From positions 2,914,001 through 2,978,000 of the forward strand of contig CP107851.1 in NCBI GenBank assembly GCA_036013505.1: 64,000 nt of DNA. Direction: 5' to 3'. The notes beneath the pieces were generated by a model, which was given only the letters and a program-made list of their open reading frames with translations, made no database searches and was not told the origin of the DNA. The position numbers were made by a program, and so were the translations under genes. The first letter of the stretch is position 1; each line of letters starts with the position of its first letter. Positions 16,869 to 26,108 of this stretch are shown piece after piece. Origin of the DNA: Streptomyces sp. NBC_00510 (lineage in GTDB: Bacteria; Actinomycetota; Actinomycetes; Streptomycetales; Streptomycetaceae).

Positions 16869-17522
16869 GTGCAGCAGACGGACGCCGCGCGCACGCGGCT
16901 GCGGGAACTGATCCTGGACGGGGTGTACGCGCCCGGCCAGCGCCTGACCGAGCTCGAGGCCGCGGCGGTGCTGGCCATGAGCCGTACGCCGGTGCGGGAG
17001 GCGTTCCGGGCGCTGGTCGCCGACGGGCTGGTGCGCTCGGCGGGGCGCGGGGTGAGCGTGGTCGACATGGGGCCGGAGGCGCTGCGTCACGCGTACCAGG
17101 TACGGGGCGTGCTGGAAGGCCTGACGGCGGAGCTGGCCGCGGAGCGGCAGCGGCGCGGGGAGATAGCGCCCGCCGAACTGACCGCGCTGGAGCGGCTCGC
17201 GGCGGACGCGGAGGAGGCCACGGCCGCGGGCCGGCTGGTCGAGGCCGTCCGGCACAACCGGCGCTTCCACGCCCGGATCGCCGCCCTGTCGGCGAACCCG
17301 GTGGCCGTCGGGTCGCTGGAGCGGCTGTGGGACCAGATCCAGGTCTCCACCCGGCGGTCGCTGGCCGCACCGCAGCGCCCCGGTCAGGTCGCCGCGCAGC
17401 ACCGCCGGCTGCTCGCCGCGATCGCCGCCGGCCACGCCGGGGAGGCCCACGCGGCCGCCCGTGAGCACGTCATGGACACCTGTGCCGCCTACGAGCGGGA
17501 CGGGGCGGAGGAGGAGCGTTAG
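16869..17522 (+). CDS. GntR family (FCD) regulator of the OsmC gene
   Basis: A 217-aa regulator. The winged helix occupies residues 1-70 (TRLRELILDGVYAPGQRLTE and AMSRTPVREAFRALVADGL). An FCD ligand-binding domain follows (AYQVRGVLEGLTAELAAERQ, NRRFHARIAALSANP, HRRLLAAIAAGHAGEAHAAA). GTG 16869 gives the family N-terminus. There is no ribosome site because the 44-bp palindrome ends only 8 bp upstream, so the mRNA is probably leaderless and self-repressed. The OsmC gene begins 2 bp after the stop, so the two are an operon. The ligand is unknown; coupling to OsmC suggests an organic peroxide or related electrophile, which is inference. Confidence 0.85.
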   Translation: MQQTDAARTRLRELILDGVYAPGQRLTELEAAAVLAMSRTPVREAFRALVADGLVRSAGRGVSVVDMGPEALRHAYQVRGVLEGLTAELAAERQRRGEIAPAELTALERLAADAEEATAAGRLVEAVRHNRRFHARIAALSANPVAVGSLERLWDQIQVSTRRSLAAPQRPGQVAAQHRRLLAAIAAGHAGEAHAAAREHVMDTCAAYERDGAEEER

Positions 17523-17524
17523 CC

Positions 17525-18019
17525 GTGCCCGACATCAGCAAGCGCCACACGTACACCACCGAGGTCGTATGGACGGGGAACCGGGGCACGGGCACCGGCA
17601 CGTACCGCGGGTACGGCCGGGAGCACGAGATCGCCGCGCCCGGTCTGCCCGTACCGCCGATACCCGGCAGCTCCGACCCCGCCTTCCGCGGCGACCCGGC
17701 GCGCTGGAACCCCGAACAGCTGCTGCTGGCCGCGCTGTCGCAGTGCCACATGCTGTCGTACCTGCACGTGTGCACCGTCGCCGGAGTGGTGGTCACCTCC
17801 TACACCGACCGGTCGGAGGGCACGATGGAGGAGACCGCCGACGGCGGCGGCCACTTCACGCGGGCCCTGCTGCGGCCCCGGGTGGAAGTGGCCTCCGCCG
17901 CCATGGTGGACGCCGCCGTCACACTGCACGCGGACGCCCACCGGCTGTGCTTCATCGCCAACTCCGTGGCCTTCCCCGTGGACCACGAGGCGGAGGTGAC
18001 GGTCACGGCGGGCGGCTGA
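17525..18019 (+). CDS. OsmC family protein
   Basis: A 164-aa OsmC-like protein; the family includes peroxiredoxin-like organic hydroperoxide reductases using two cysteines. One Cys is in LSQCHMLSYLHVCTVAGV, which also offers a second, and a further one is in HRLCFIANSVAFPV. The N-terminal beta-rich HTYTTEVVWTGNRGTGT is typical of the YhfA/OsmC subgroup. GTG 17525 starts 2 bp after the GntR gene. The stop codon lies in the loop of a strong hairpin. Substrate unknown. Confidence 0.85.
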   Translation: MPDISKRHTYTTEVVWTGNRGTGTGTYRGYGREHEIAAPGLPVPPIPGSSDPAFRGDPARWNPEQLLLAALSQCHMLSYLHVCTVAGVVVTSYTDRSEGTMEETADGGGHFTRALLRPRVEVASAAMVDAAVTLHADAHRLCFIANSVAFPVDHEAEVTVTAGG

Positions 18020-18035
18020 CCGCCCGCCGTGACCG
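18000..18035. terminator. Hairpin overlapping the OsmC stop codon
   Basis: A perfect 16-bp stem (18000-18015 with 18020-18035) closes a 4-nt loop CTGA that carries the start of the stop region; the TGA occupies 18017-18019. It should terminate the GntR-OsmC transcript and may protect against the convergent GH47 gene. Confidence 0.7.
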
Positions 18036-18069
18036 CCCGCCGCCCCGTCCGGCGCCCGGGTCAGCGCAG

Positions 18070-19485
18070 TCAGCGCAGTCCGCGCAGGACGTTGCCCTCG
18101 GTGGTGAGGTAGTGGGAGCGGTAGTCGAAGCGGCGCGCCCGGGCGAACAGCAGGTAGTAGTACTTGGCGTTCTCGCTGAACCAGTAGGCCGGGGTCAGGT
18201 CGCCCAGCTTCATGGGGCGGGCGGTCACGTCACGTACCACGGTGTACCCGTTGGCCACCCTGCAGTACTGCCTCTGCCGCCGGAACATCTCGGCGGCCCG
18301 CTGCCGGTAGAGCTCCTTGCCGGTGGCGAGCCACAGGAAGAGGCAGGAGTCCACGTACTCCGGACGCAGCGGGTAGGAGGCGTCCAGGGCGCTCATGCCG
18401 TGGTAGTCGAGGCTCTCGGGCGGCAGGCGGAAGGAGCGCAGGGTGGCGGCCCAGCTGTCGTGGTAGGCCTCGCCCTCGGCGACGCGTCCGCTCTGGGCGA
18501 GCAGTCCGGCGTAGAAGGCGGTCAGTTCGGACTGCGCGTGCCCGGTTCCGGCGCCCGTGCGCATGTCGGCCTGGCGGAACCAGAGCCGTCCCGAGCGGCG
18601 CTCGGTCAGGTGCTCGAGGACGGCCGCGGTGAGGGTGGTGTACCAGGTGCGCAGCTCCTCGTCGCGGTACAGCTCCCAGCCGTCCCAGAGGTACTCGTAG
18701 AAGGAGTCGACGGGCGGGTCGAGGGTGGCGGTGGTGCCCGTCCACGCGCCGGTCTCGACGTTCATGCCGGTGCCGAGCAGGTTCAGCCGTGAGCGGCGGT
18801 CGTAGACGGCGCGCAGGGCCTTCTTCGCGGCGTCGTAGTACTTCCGGTCGCCGGTGAGCCGGGACAGCTCGCCGAACTCGGTGATGCAGGTGCCGATCTC
18901 GGCGAGGTAGTTCTCCTTGCCGGAGACCGCGCCGGTGGCCAGGTTCACATAGCGGTAGGGGGCCCCGGTGGGCGACCGGGTGAAGGCGGGCAGCAACCGG
19001 TCCGCGAGTTCCCGGGCGCGGTCGAGCAGGACCGGTTCCTTGGTGGCCAGGTGTCCCGAGAGCAGTCCGCCCACCAGGCGGATGATCGTCTCGAAGACCT
19101 GCACGGGGGCGTCCTGGCCGAGCGCGAGGTCATCGCGCACCCACTGGACGCCGGCGTCCAGCTCCTCGTCCAGCTCCATCAGGTAGAGGGTGTCCAGCGC
19201 CTCGACGATCGTCAGGCCGAGGGTGCTGCCCGGGATGAAGAAGTCCGAGCCGGCGCCGGCGAGCGGCAGCAACTCGTCGCGTCCCCACGCGAGTCTGCGG
19301 TAGGCGTCCCAGGCGCTGCGGAACTCGGTGACGGACGCGCGGGCGAGCGCCGCGTACGGGTCGGTGGCGGCCGCCGCCGTCCCGGGCAGGGACACGGAGG
19401 GGACGGCGGCGAGGGGGGCGAGCCGTGCGGCGGCACCGAGCAATCTGCGCCGGGAGAGCCCGCCGGGACGCGCGATTTTTCTCAT
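18070..19485 (-). CDS. Secreted GH47 (class I) alpha-mannosidase
   Basis: A 471-aa glycoside hydrolase family 47 protein. This family cleaves alpha-1,2-mannose by an inverting, calcium-dependent (alpha/alpha)7 barrel mechanism. It is best known from eukaryotic ER and Golgi N-glycan trimming and is uncommon in bacteria. Family segments: LGLTIVEALDTLYLMELDEE, FETIIRLVGGLLSGHLA, PVDSFYEYLWDGWELY, RPEYVDSCLFLW and a C-terminal TTEGNVL. The twin-arginine signal SRRRLLGAAARLAPLAAV predicts export by Tat. It is divergent, with 90 bp between starts, from a GH38 alpha-mannosidase, so the two probably process the same mannan or N-glycan. ATG 19485 gives a complete signal peptide. Confidence 0.9.
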   Translation of the reverse strand: MRKIARPGGLSRRRLLGAAARLAPLAAVPSVSLPGTAAAATDPYAALARASVTEFRSAWDAYRRLAWGRDELLPLAGAGSDFFIPGSTLGLTIVEALDTLYLMELDEELDAGVQWVRDDLALGQDAPVQVFETIIRLVGGLLSGHLATKEPVLLDRARELADRLLPAFTRSPTGAPYRYVNLATGAVSGKENYLAEIGTCITEFGELSRLTGDRKYYDAAKKALRAVYDRRSRLNLLGTGMNVETGAWTGTTATLDPPVDSFYEYLWDGWELYRDEELRTWYTTLTAAVLEHLTERRSGRLWFRQADMRTGAGTGHAQSELTAFYAGLLAQSGRVAEGEAYHDSWAATLRSFRLPPESLDYHGMSALDASYPLRPEYVDSCLFLWLATGKELYRQRAAEMFRRQRQYCRVANGYTVVRDVTARPMKLGDLTPAYWFSENAKYYYLLFARARRFDYRSHYLTTEGNVLRGLR

Positions 19486-19575
19486 GCCCCGAAAACCCCG
19501 TCCGCCTTCCGGGCGTTACGGGACACCACCGCATTGACGGGGAATCCATCCGGTGAGCCGACCCGAGGAGCTGAG

Positions 19576-22500
19576 ATGCACGACGACCGTCTGCTGGTCG
19601 AGGGCCGTCTGACCAGGGCCATGAACCAGTTCGTGCGGCCCGCCCGGTACGCCGACCGGGTGCCGCTGGGCATGTCGGTGTGGCATGTGGGGGACGGGAA
19701 AGGAGGGCCCGTGCCGGTCGGTGAGGCGCTGAAGGCCTCGTCGGACGGGGCGTTCGAACCGTTCTCCGTGGGCACGCCCTGGGGGCCGCCGTGGTCGACC
19801 AGCTGGTTCCGGCTGGAGGGCACGGTGCCGGCGGCCTGGGCGGGCCGCCGGGTCGAGGCCGTGATCGACCCGGGGTTCGGGAACGACGGCCCGGGCTTCG
19901 TGGCCGAGGGGATGGTGTACGACGCCGAGGGGGTGCCGATCAAGGGCGTCCACCCGCTCAACCGCCATGTCCCGGTGGCCGCTCCGGCCGCCGGGGGCGA
20001 ACGGGTGAGCCTGCTGCTCGAGGCCGCGGCCAACCCCGCCGTGCTCCGTGACTGGCGTCCGACCCCGCTCGGCGACGTGCTGACCGCGGGGTCCGAGCCG
20101 CTCTACCGCTTCGACACCGCCGAACTGGCCGTCCTGGACGAGGACGTCTGGCACCTCGTCCTGGACGTCGAGGTCCTCGAGGGACTGATGCACGAGCTGG
20201 ACTTCCACGATCCGCGCCGCCACGAGATCCTGCGCTCGCTGGAGGACGCCCTGGACGCGCTCGACCTGCACGACGTGCACGGCACCGCCGCGGACGCCCG
20301 GCGCGAACTGGCCGGGGCACTGTCCCGGCCCGCGCACGCCAGCGCGCACCGCGTCTCGGCGACCGGCCACGCCCACATCGACTCGGCGTGGCTGTGGCCG
20401 CTGCGGGAGACCGTCCGCAAGGCCTCCCGCACCTTCGCCAACGTCACCGCGCTCGCCCGCGACTACCCCGAGCTGGTCTTCTCCTGCTCGCAGGCCCAGC
20501 AGTACGCCTGGGTGAAGGAGCACCAGCCGGTGGTGTGGCAGCGCATCCAGCAGGCCGTCAGGAACGGCAACTGGGTGCCCGTCGGCTCCATGTGGGTCGA
20601 GTCCGACGCCAACATGCCCGGTGGCGAGGCGCTGGCCCGGCAGCTCGTGCACGGCAAGCGCTTCTTCCTGGACGAACTGGGCGTGGAGACCGAGGAGATC
20701 TGGCTGCCGGACACCTTCGGCTACACCGCCGCCTTCCCGCAGCTCGCGAAGCTCGCGGGGGTCCGCTGGTTCCTCACCCAGAAGCTGTCCTGGAACCAGT
20801 CCAACAAGATGCCGCACCACACCTTCTGGTGGGAGGGCATCGACGGCACGCGCGTCTTCACCCACTTCCCGCCCGTCGACACCTACAACTCGCAGCTCGC
20901 GGGCCGCGAACTGGCGCATGCGGTGCGCAACTTCGCCGAGAAGGGGCGCGCCACCCGCTCCCTGGTGCCGTTCGGCTGGGGCGACGGCGGCGGCGGTCCC
21001 ACCCGGGAGATGCTGGAGAAGGCGCGCCGGCTGCGTTCCCTGGAGGGGGCGCCCCGGGTCGAGATCGAGAAGCCCGCCGCCTTCTTCACGGCGGCCGAGG
21101 CCGAGTACGGCGACCGGGCCCCGGTGTGGTCCGGGGAGCTCTACCTGGAGCTGCACCGCGCGACGTACACCACGCAGGCCAGGACCAAGCAGGGCAACCG
21201 GCGCAGCGAGCACCTGCTGCGTGAGGCCGAGTTGTGGTGCACGACGGCCGCGCTGGGCGCTCCGTCCTCGTACGCCTACCCGTACGAGGAGCTGGACCGG
21301 ATCTGGAAGACGGTGCTGCTGCACCAGTTCCACGACATCCTGCCGGGCAGCTCCATCGCCTGGGTGCACCGCGAGGCGCGCGACACCTACGCGGTGGTGC
21401 GGCAGGAGCTGGAGGACCTGATCGCGGGGGCGGTGCGGGCGCTGGCCTGCGACGGGTCCCAGGGCTCCCCCGCCCTGCTCAACGCCTCGCCGTACGCGCG
21501 GGAGGAGGTCGTCGAGCTGGACGCCGCCGCGGTGGCCGCCCTGCCGGCGGGCAGCGGCGCGCAGCCCCTGGCGGACGGCCGGGCGGTGGTGGCCGCGAGC
21601 GTCCCGGCGCTGGGCACGGCGGCCGCCCTGGACCGCGCGGGAGCCGCTGCCGCGGACCCGGTGAGCGCGGTGCGGGAGGGCGGGCTGATCGTGCTCGGCA
21701 ACGGCCTGCTGCGGGTCGCCGTCGACGCGGACGGGCTGCTGACCTCCGTCCGCGACCTGACCGCCGGCCGGGAGGTGCTGGCGCCGGGGGCGCGCGGCAA
21801 CCTGCTGCAGCTGCACCCCGACCACCCCACCAAGTGGGACGCCTGGGACATCGACCGCCACTACCGGCGCAAGCACACCGACCTGACGTCGGCGGAGTCC
21901 GTCGAGCTCGTCGAGGAGGGCCCGCTGCGGGCCGCCGTCCGGGTCGTACGGGCCTTCGGCGGCAGCCGGGTCGTCCAGGAGCTGCGGCTGACCGCCGGCA
22001 GCCGCCGGCTGGACGTGCTCACCGAAGCCGACTGGCACGAGTCGGAGAAGGTGCTGAAGGCGTCCTTCCCGCTCGACGTGCTCGCCGAGCGCTCCACCGC
22101 CGAGATCCAGTTCGGGCACGTGCACCGCCCCACCCACGCCAACACCGGCTGGGACGCGGCCCGGTTCGAGATCTGCGCCCACCGCTGGCTGCACGTCGGC
22201 GAGCCCGGCTACGGGGTGGCGCTGCTCAACGACTCCACCTACGGCCACGACGCGGGCCGTTCCGGCACCGACACCACCGTCCGGCTCACCCTGCTGCGCG
22301 CCCCGCACAGCCCCGATCCGCACACCGACCAGGGCACGCACCGCTTCACCTACGCCCTGCTGCCCGGAGCGGCGGTGGGCGACGCGGTCGCGGCGGGGCT
22401 CGCGCTCAACCTGCCGCTGCGGCGGGCGGATTCACTGCCGCCGCTGCAGCCGCTGCTGCGGGTCGGTCACCCCGGCATCACCGTGGAGTCGGTCAAGCTC

Positions 22501-22758
22501 GCCGACGACCGCTCCGGCGACGTGGTGGTGCGCCTGTACGAGTCGCGGGGCGACCGCGCCTCGGGTGTGCTCACCACGGGCTTCCCGCTCGCCCGCGCCC
22601 GGGTCACCGACCTGCTGGAGCGGCCGCTGGAGGACGCCGAACGCGAGGGCGACGCGGTCGCCGTCGCGCTCCGCCCGTTCCAGATCCTGACGCTGCGGCT
22701 CACCCCGGGGCCGCGTCAGGCGTCCCAGACGGCGACCGCCGTGCGGTCGTCCGCGTAG
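19576..22758 (+). CDS. Cytoplasmic GH38 alpha-mannosidase
   Basis: A 1060-aa glycoside hydrolase family 38 enzyme, a retaining zinc-dependent alpha-mannosidase. It carries GHAHIDSAWLWPLRET near residue 264 (zinc-binding HxD) and LPDTFGYTAAFPQLAK near 376, whose Asp is among the conserved active-site acids. FHDILPGSSIAWVHREA marks the three-helix region, and C-terminal beta-sandwich domains follow. No signal peptide: it acts on short mannosides inside the cell. ATG 19576 is preceded by GAGGAGCTGAG. It is divergent from the secreted GH47 enzyme, which suggests a division of labour. Its last 43 bp overlap the convergent PP2C-like gene. Confidence 0.93.
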   Translation: MHDDRLLVEGRLTRAMNQFVRPARYADRVPLGMSVWHVGDGKGGPVPVGEALKASSDGAFEPFSVGTPWGPPWSTSWFRLEGTVPAAWAGRRVEAVIDPGFGNDGPGFVAEGMVYDAEGVPIKGVHPLNRHVPVAAPAAGGERVSLLLEAAANPAVLRDWRPTPLGDVLTAGSEPLYRFDTAELAVLDEDVWHLVLDVEVLEGLMHELDFHDPRRHEILRSLEDALDALDLHDVHGTAADARRELAGALSRPAHASAHRVSATGHAHIDSAWLWPLRETVRKASRTFANVTALARDYPELVFSCSQAQQYAWVKEHQPVVWQRIQQAVRNGNWVPVGSMWVESDANMPGGEALARQLVHGKRFFLDELGVETEEIWLPDTFGYTAAFPQLAKLAGVRWFLTQKLSWNQSNKMPHHTFWWEGIDGTRVFTHFPPVDTYNSQLAGRELAHAVRNFAEKGRATRSLVPFGWGDGGGGPTREMLEKARRLRSLEGAPRVEIEKPAAFFTAAEAEYGDRAPVWSGELYLELHRATYTTQARTKQGNRRSEHLLREAELWCTTAALGAPSSYAYPYEELDRIWKTVLLHQFHDILPGSSIAWVHREARDTYAVVRQELEDLIAGAVRALACDGSQGSPALLNASPYAREEVVELDAAAVAALPAGSGAQPLADGRAVVAASVPALGTAAALDRAGAAAADPVSAVREGGLIVLGNGLLRVAVDADGLLTSVRDLTAGREVLAPGARGNLLQLHPDHPTKWDAWDIDRHYRRKHTDLTSAESVELVEEGPLRAAVRVVRAFGGSRVVQELRLTAGSRRLDVLTEADWHESEKVLKASFPLDVLAERSTAEIQFGHVHRPTHANTGWDAARFEICAHRWLHVGEPGYGVALLNDSTYGHDAGRSGTDTTVRLTLLRAPHSPDPHTDQGTHRFTYALLPGAAVGDAVAAGLALNLPLRRADSLPPLQPLLRVGHPGITVESVKLADDRSGDVVVRLYESRGDRASGVLTTGFPLARARVTDLLERPLEDAEREGDAVAVALRPFQILTLRLTPGPRQASQTATAVRSSA

Positions 22759-24134
22759 CCCTTGACCCGGGTCTGGGTGTCGCCGAGGAAGGCCGGCAGG
22801 CCGGGGGGCTCGGCGGCACCCCACCGCTGTGTCAGTCGGGCGACCAGGGCGGGCTCGCCGCGCAGCGGCCCGGCCAGTCCGCCACTGCACAGCAGCAGGG
22901 TGTCGCCGGAACGGGCCACGGAGGCGCGGAAGCGGAAGCGTACGGCCGGGCTGTCCTCGGTCTCGGCGCGCTCGTCGGGCCGCCAGGGGTCGAGGTCCTG
23001 CCACTCCCCGCCGCGGATGCGGTAGAGCCCGCCGTCGCCGACGCCGAAGAAGAGACGGATGCGGCAGTCGGGATCGGCGGGCAGCAGCAGGCAGCGGAGG
23101 GTGGCGCTGTACTCGGCCGGGTCCAGGCCCAGGTCCTCGCCGCGGGCGCGCAGCCGTCCGTAGCAGCGGTCGGTGAGCCGGTGCAGGCCGGACTTCAGGG
23201 AGCCCCGGCGGGAGGCGCGGATGTCCTCGCCGAGCCGGGCCTGGCTGCGGCCCACCGCCGCCGCCATCCAGGTGCAGGCGTCGCGGGCCGCGCGGTGGGC
23301 GGTGTCCGAGGTGCGCGGGCCGGTGGCGGCGGCGATCAGCAGCAGGGCGTCGTCGCCGCTGCCGAAGCGGGCGGTCAGGACCGCGTCACGGCGCGGCTCG
23401 CCCCGGTAGCGGGCGGAGTCGCCGCGCACCGAGGCCGTACGGATCGTCAGCAGGCCGTAGCGGGCCCCGTCGAGCTCCGTGTCCGGGACGAGGTCGTCGA
23501 GGTCGTCCGGGTCGGCCGCCGGCCAGGCGGTCGGCTCGGGGTCGTACGTGGGCGGGCCGTCGCCGACGTACGGCACCTCGGCGAGGGTGGGCTCCGGCAG
23601 GCCGGCCGGTGCGGACCGGACGGCCGGGGCGGCGGGTGCCGCGGGCGCCGCGGACCGCGCGGGATCCGGGGCGGGTTCGGCGGGGGCCCAGCCCGGAGGC
23701 AGGCCGGGCGGCTCCGGGGCCGGTTCGGGCAGCGCCTGGGGGTGGGGCGGGCCCTGGTACTGCCAGGGGCGCGGGGCGGCGGCCGGGGGCGGGGCGGGGC
23801 GGCGCAGCCGCAGGGTGTCGGGCGGGCCGGCGTCGTCCGCGGCGGCGCCGCCGGCCTCTCCTGCCGCACCGCTGCCGGGGGCCGTGCCCGCATCGGTGCC
23901 GACGTACCAGGTGTCACCGGGCGCGGCCGTGTCCTGCGGGGCGGTCCGCCACGGCGCCGTGCCGCCGCCGTCCGATTCCTCGCCGTCCGCCTCCTCGCCG
24001 AGCGCGGAGAGCGCCGAGCTGTAGCGGTCGTCCAGCGTGTCGCCGGGCTCCCGGCCCGCGGGGTCGGGCTGCCCGTACAACTGCCGCCACCACTCGTCCT
24101 CTTGGCGGCGGTCCGTCTCCCCCTGCTGACTCAT
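22716..24134 (-). CDS. PP2C-like protein phosphatase with long disordered N-terminus
   Basis: A 472-aa protein. Residues 1-225 are Pro-, Ala- and Gly-rich with acidic patches and are almost certainly disordered. The C-terminal 240 residues resemble the PP2C_2 fold (GDSARYRGEPRRDAVLTARF, SDTAHRAARDACTWMAAAV, FFGVGDGGLYRIRGG, GDTLLLCSGGLAGPL). The usual DG metal-binding pair is not obvious at the expected position (AAATGPRTSD), so activity is uncertain. ATG 24134 (MSQQGETDRR) is preceded by AGGGG. Convergent with the GH38 gene, overlapping it by 43 bp. Likely Ser/Thr phosphatase signalling; target unknown. Confidence 0.78.
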   Translation of the reverse strand: MSQQGETDRRQEDEWWRQLYGQPDPAGREPGDTLDDRYSSALSALGEEADGEESDGGGTAPWRTAPQDTAAPGDTWYVGTDAGTAPGSGAAGEAGGAAADDAGPPDTLRLRRPAPPPAAAPRPWQYQGPPHPQALPEPAPEPPGLPPGWAPAEPAPDPARSAAPAAPAAPAVRSAPAGLPEPTLAEVPYVGDGPPTYDPEPTAWPAADPDDLDDLVPDTELDGARYGLLTIRTASVRGDSARYRGEPRRDAVLTARFGSGDDALLLIAAATGPRTSDTAHRAARDACTWMAAAVGRSQARLGEDIRASRRGSLKSGLHRLTDRCYGRLRARGEDLGLDPAEYSATLRCLLLPADPDCRIRLFFGVGDGGLYRIRGGEWQDLDPWRPDERAETEDSPAVRFRFRASVARSGDTLLLCSGGLAGPLRGEPALVARLTQRWGAAEPPGLPAFLGDTQTRVKGYADDRTAVAVWDA

Positions 24135-24358
24135 GCCCCTATTGTCCACCGGCGGGCCCGCGGCGAAACAGGGTTCGGACACGCGAATGGTCCGACGGGC
24201 GGCCGGCTCCCTCCTCGGGCCGCACGTCGGACGATCCAGTAGGGACACCTTGCCAGGACAGGGGTTCGAGCAGGGATGATGGCGGGCGGCGGGATTACGC
24301 CATGGCTCATTTCCGCCATGCCCGCGTCTTGCGTTCCTCGGATCCGGAAGGGGTGCCC

Positions 24359-25348
24359 GTGCTCGGTGCCATAGGGCTGGACGATGCCCAGGAGGCGGCG
24401 TACCGCGCCCTCGTGGGGCTGGGAGCCGCCGAGGTCGTCGACCTCTCGCACCGGCTCGGCATGCCCGAGGACGAGGCGGCCAGGATACTGCGCCTGCTGG
24501 AGCGGCAGGGGCTGGTCGCGCAGTCCTCCGCCCGGCCCGGCCGCTGGGTGGCCGCCCCGCCCACGGTGGCGCTCGGCGCCCTGCTCACCCAGCAGCGGCA
24601 CCATCTGGAACAGGCCGAGCTCACGGCCGCCGTGCTGGCGCAGGAGTACCGGGGCGAGGCCGCGGAGCCCTCGGCGCACGACCTGGTGGAGGTGGTGACC
24701 GGGGCGAGCGCGGTGGCGCACCGCTTCAACCAGCTCCAGCTGGGCGCGGAGAAGGAGGTCTGCGCCCTGGTGACGGGCACCCCGATGGTGGTGTCGGGGA
24801 TGGAGAACACCGCCGAGGAACGCGCCGTGGAACGCGGGGTGACCTTCCGCGTGGTCATCGAGCGCGAGGTCATCAGCGGGCCCAACGGCATCGCAGAACT
24901 CACGGCGGCCCTCGGCCGTGAGGAACAGGTGCGGGTGGTGGACCGGGTCCCGACCAAGCTGGTGCTGGCCGACCGTTCGCTGGCGATGGTGCCCATGGCC
25001 CGGGACGCGGCCGGCCCGGCGGCGCTGGTCGTCCACGGCAGCGGGCTGCTGGACTCGCTGATGGCCCTCTTCGAGAACGTCTGGCGCGAGGCCCTGCCGA
25101 TCCGCCTGGACACCGGCGGCGCCCTGCGGGAGGAGCCCCCGGACGCGCCCGACGCCGTCGACCTGCAGATCCTGTCGCTGCTGCTGGCCGGGCTCACCGA
25201 CGCCAGCGTCGCCAAGCAGCTCGAACTGGGGCTGCGGACGGTGCAGCGCCGGGTGAAGCGGCTGATGGAACTCGCCGAGGTGTCGACCCGGCTGCAGCTG
25301 GGCTGGCACGCGTACGAGCGGGGCTGGGTGGAGCGCACCCCCGGCTGA
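24359..25348 (+). CDS. TrmB/LuxR-type helix-turn-helix regulator
   Basis: A 329-aa regulator with two DNA-binding-like regions. The N-terminus (IGLDDAQEAAYRALVGLGAA, DLSHRLGMPEDEAARILRLL) is a TrmB-type winged helix. The C-terminal 65 residues (DLQILSLLLAGLTDASVAKQ, LGLRTVQRRVKRLMELAEVS) are a LuxR-type HTH. The middle is an effector domain of unknown ligand. This architecture is abundant in Streptomyces. GTG 24359 has GGAAGGGG upstream and gives the usual family start; ATG 24302 is an alternative adding 19 residues. No obvious target gene lies beside it. Confidence 0.85.
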   Translation: MLGAIGLDDAQEAAYRALVGLGAAEVVDLSHRLGMPEDEAARILRLLERQGLVAQSSARPGRWVAAPPTVALGALLTQQRHHLEQAELTAAVLAQEYRGEAAEPSAHDLVEVVTGASAVAHRFNQLQLGAEKEVCALVTGTPMVVSGMENTAEERAVERGVTFRVVIEREVISGPNGIAELTAALGREEQVRVVDRVPTKLVLADRSLAMVPMARDAAGPAALVVHGSGLLDSLMALFENVWREALPIRLDTGGALREEPPDAPDAVDLQILSLLLAGLTDASVAKQLELGLRTVQRRVKRLMELAEVSTRLQLGWHAYERGWVERTPG

Positions 25349-25427
25349 GGCGCGGGGACTTGGGGCGCCGCCGACGAGGCCGGAAAACCAGGGGGCGCCG
25401 GGGCCCGGCTTCGGGCACGCTGGGCCC

Positions 25428-25910
25428 ATGGGGACCGGACAGCTGTGCCTGATCGGTGCCGTCATGCTGTCCGGACTGTGGGGCGTGCTCGTACCGGGCG
25501 CGCCGGGCCCGCTGATGTGCTGGGCCGCGGTCCTGTGGTGGGCGACCCATCTGCACACCACGGTGTCCCGGGGCGTCCTGGCGGCGGCCACCGGTGTGCT
25601 GCTGCTCAACCAGGCCGTCCAACTGCTGCTGCCCACCCGGTCGGTGCGGGACGCGGGGCTCCCCCGGCGGGCCTTCCTCGTCGCCGGGCTGTGGGCCGTC
25701 GCGGGTTTCTTCCTGCTGCCGGTGGTGGGGGCGCCGGCCGGTTTCACGCTGTCCCTCTACGGCGGCGAGCGGATGCGGCTCGGCAGCCACGGCGCGGCCT
25801 GGTCCTCCACCCGTACGGCCATGCGGGCCGCAGGAACTGCGCTGCTGGTCGAGCTCTTCGCGTGCCTGCTGGTCGCCGGGGCGTGGCTGGGGGCCGTCGT
25901 CACCTCGTAG
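25428..25910 (+). CDS. DUF456 family small membrane protein
   Basis: A 160-aa protein with four membrane segments. The N-terminal MLSGLWGVLVPGAPGPLMCW is the hallmark of DUF456, and the second half repeats the glycine-rich pattern (GLWAVAGFFLLPVVGAPAGF). Function unknown in this family. ATG 25428 follows a GC-rich gap of 79 bp; no strong ribosome site is visible. It is a stand-alone gene between a regulator and a deacetylase, on the same strand. Confidence 0.75.
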   Translation: MGTGQLCLIGAVMLSGLWGVLVPGAPGPLMCWAAVLWWATHLHTTVSRGVLAAATGVLLLNQAVQLLLPTRSVRDAGLPRRAFLVAGLWAVAGFFLLPVVGAPAGFTLSLYGGERMRLGSHGAAWSSTRTAMRAAGTALLVELFACLLVAGAWLGAVVTS

Positions 25911-26108
25911 GTCCCACGGTGCCCGCCGGTGCCCGGCCGCGCGCAAGCGGCGGGTGCGCGGCGGCCGTTCGGGCCGCTCCGTCGCCGTCCTCCGGCGGAA
26001 TTGTCAGGGCTCCGTAACAGCCGGATCCCCCGGTGCCCCTCCCCCGTCCTCCCGTGTGCAGGTACGGAACACAGGTACGGGACACCGGACACGAGGAGCG
26101 GGGCGGAC

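Noticed and set aside
19516..22341. 941-codon minus-strand frame opposite the GH38 gene
   Set aside because: Antisense shadow of the alpha-mannosidase. No family motifs.
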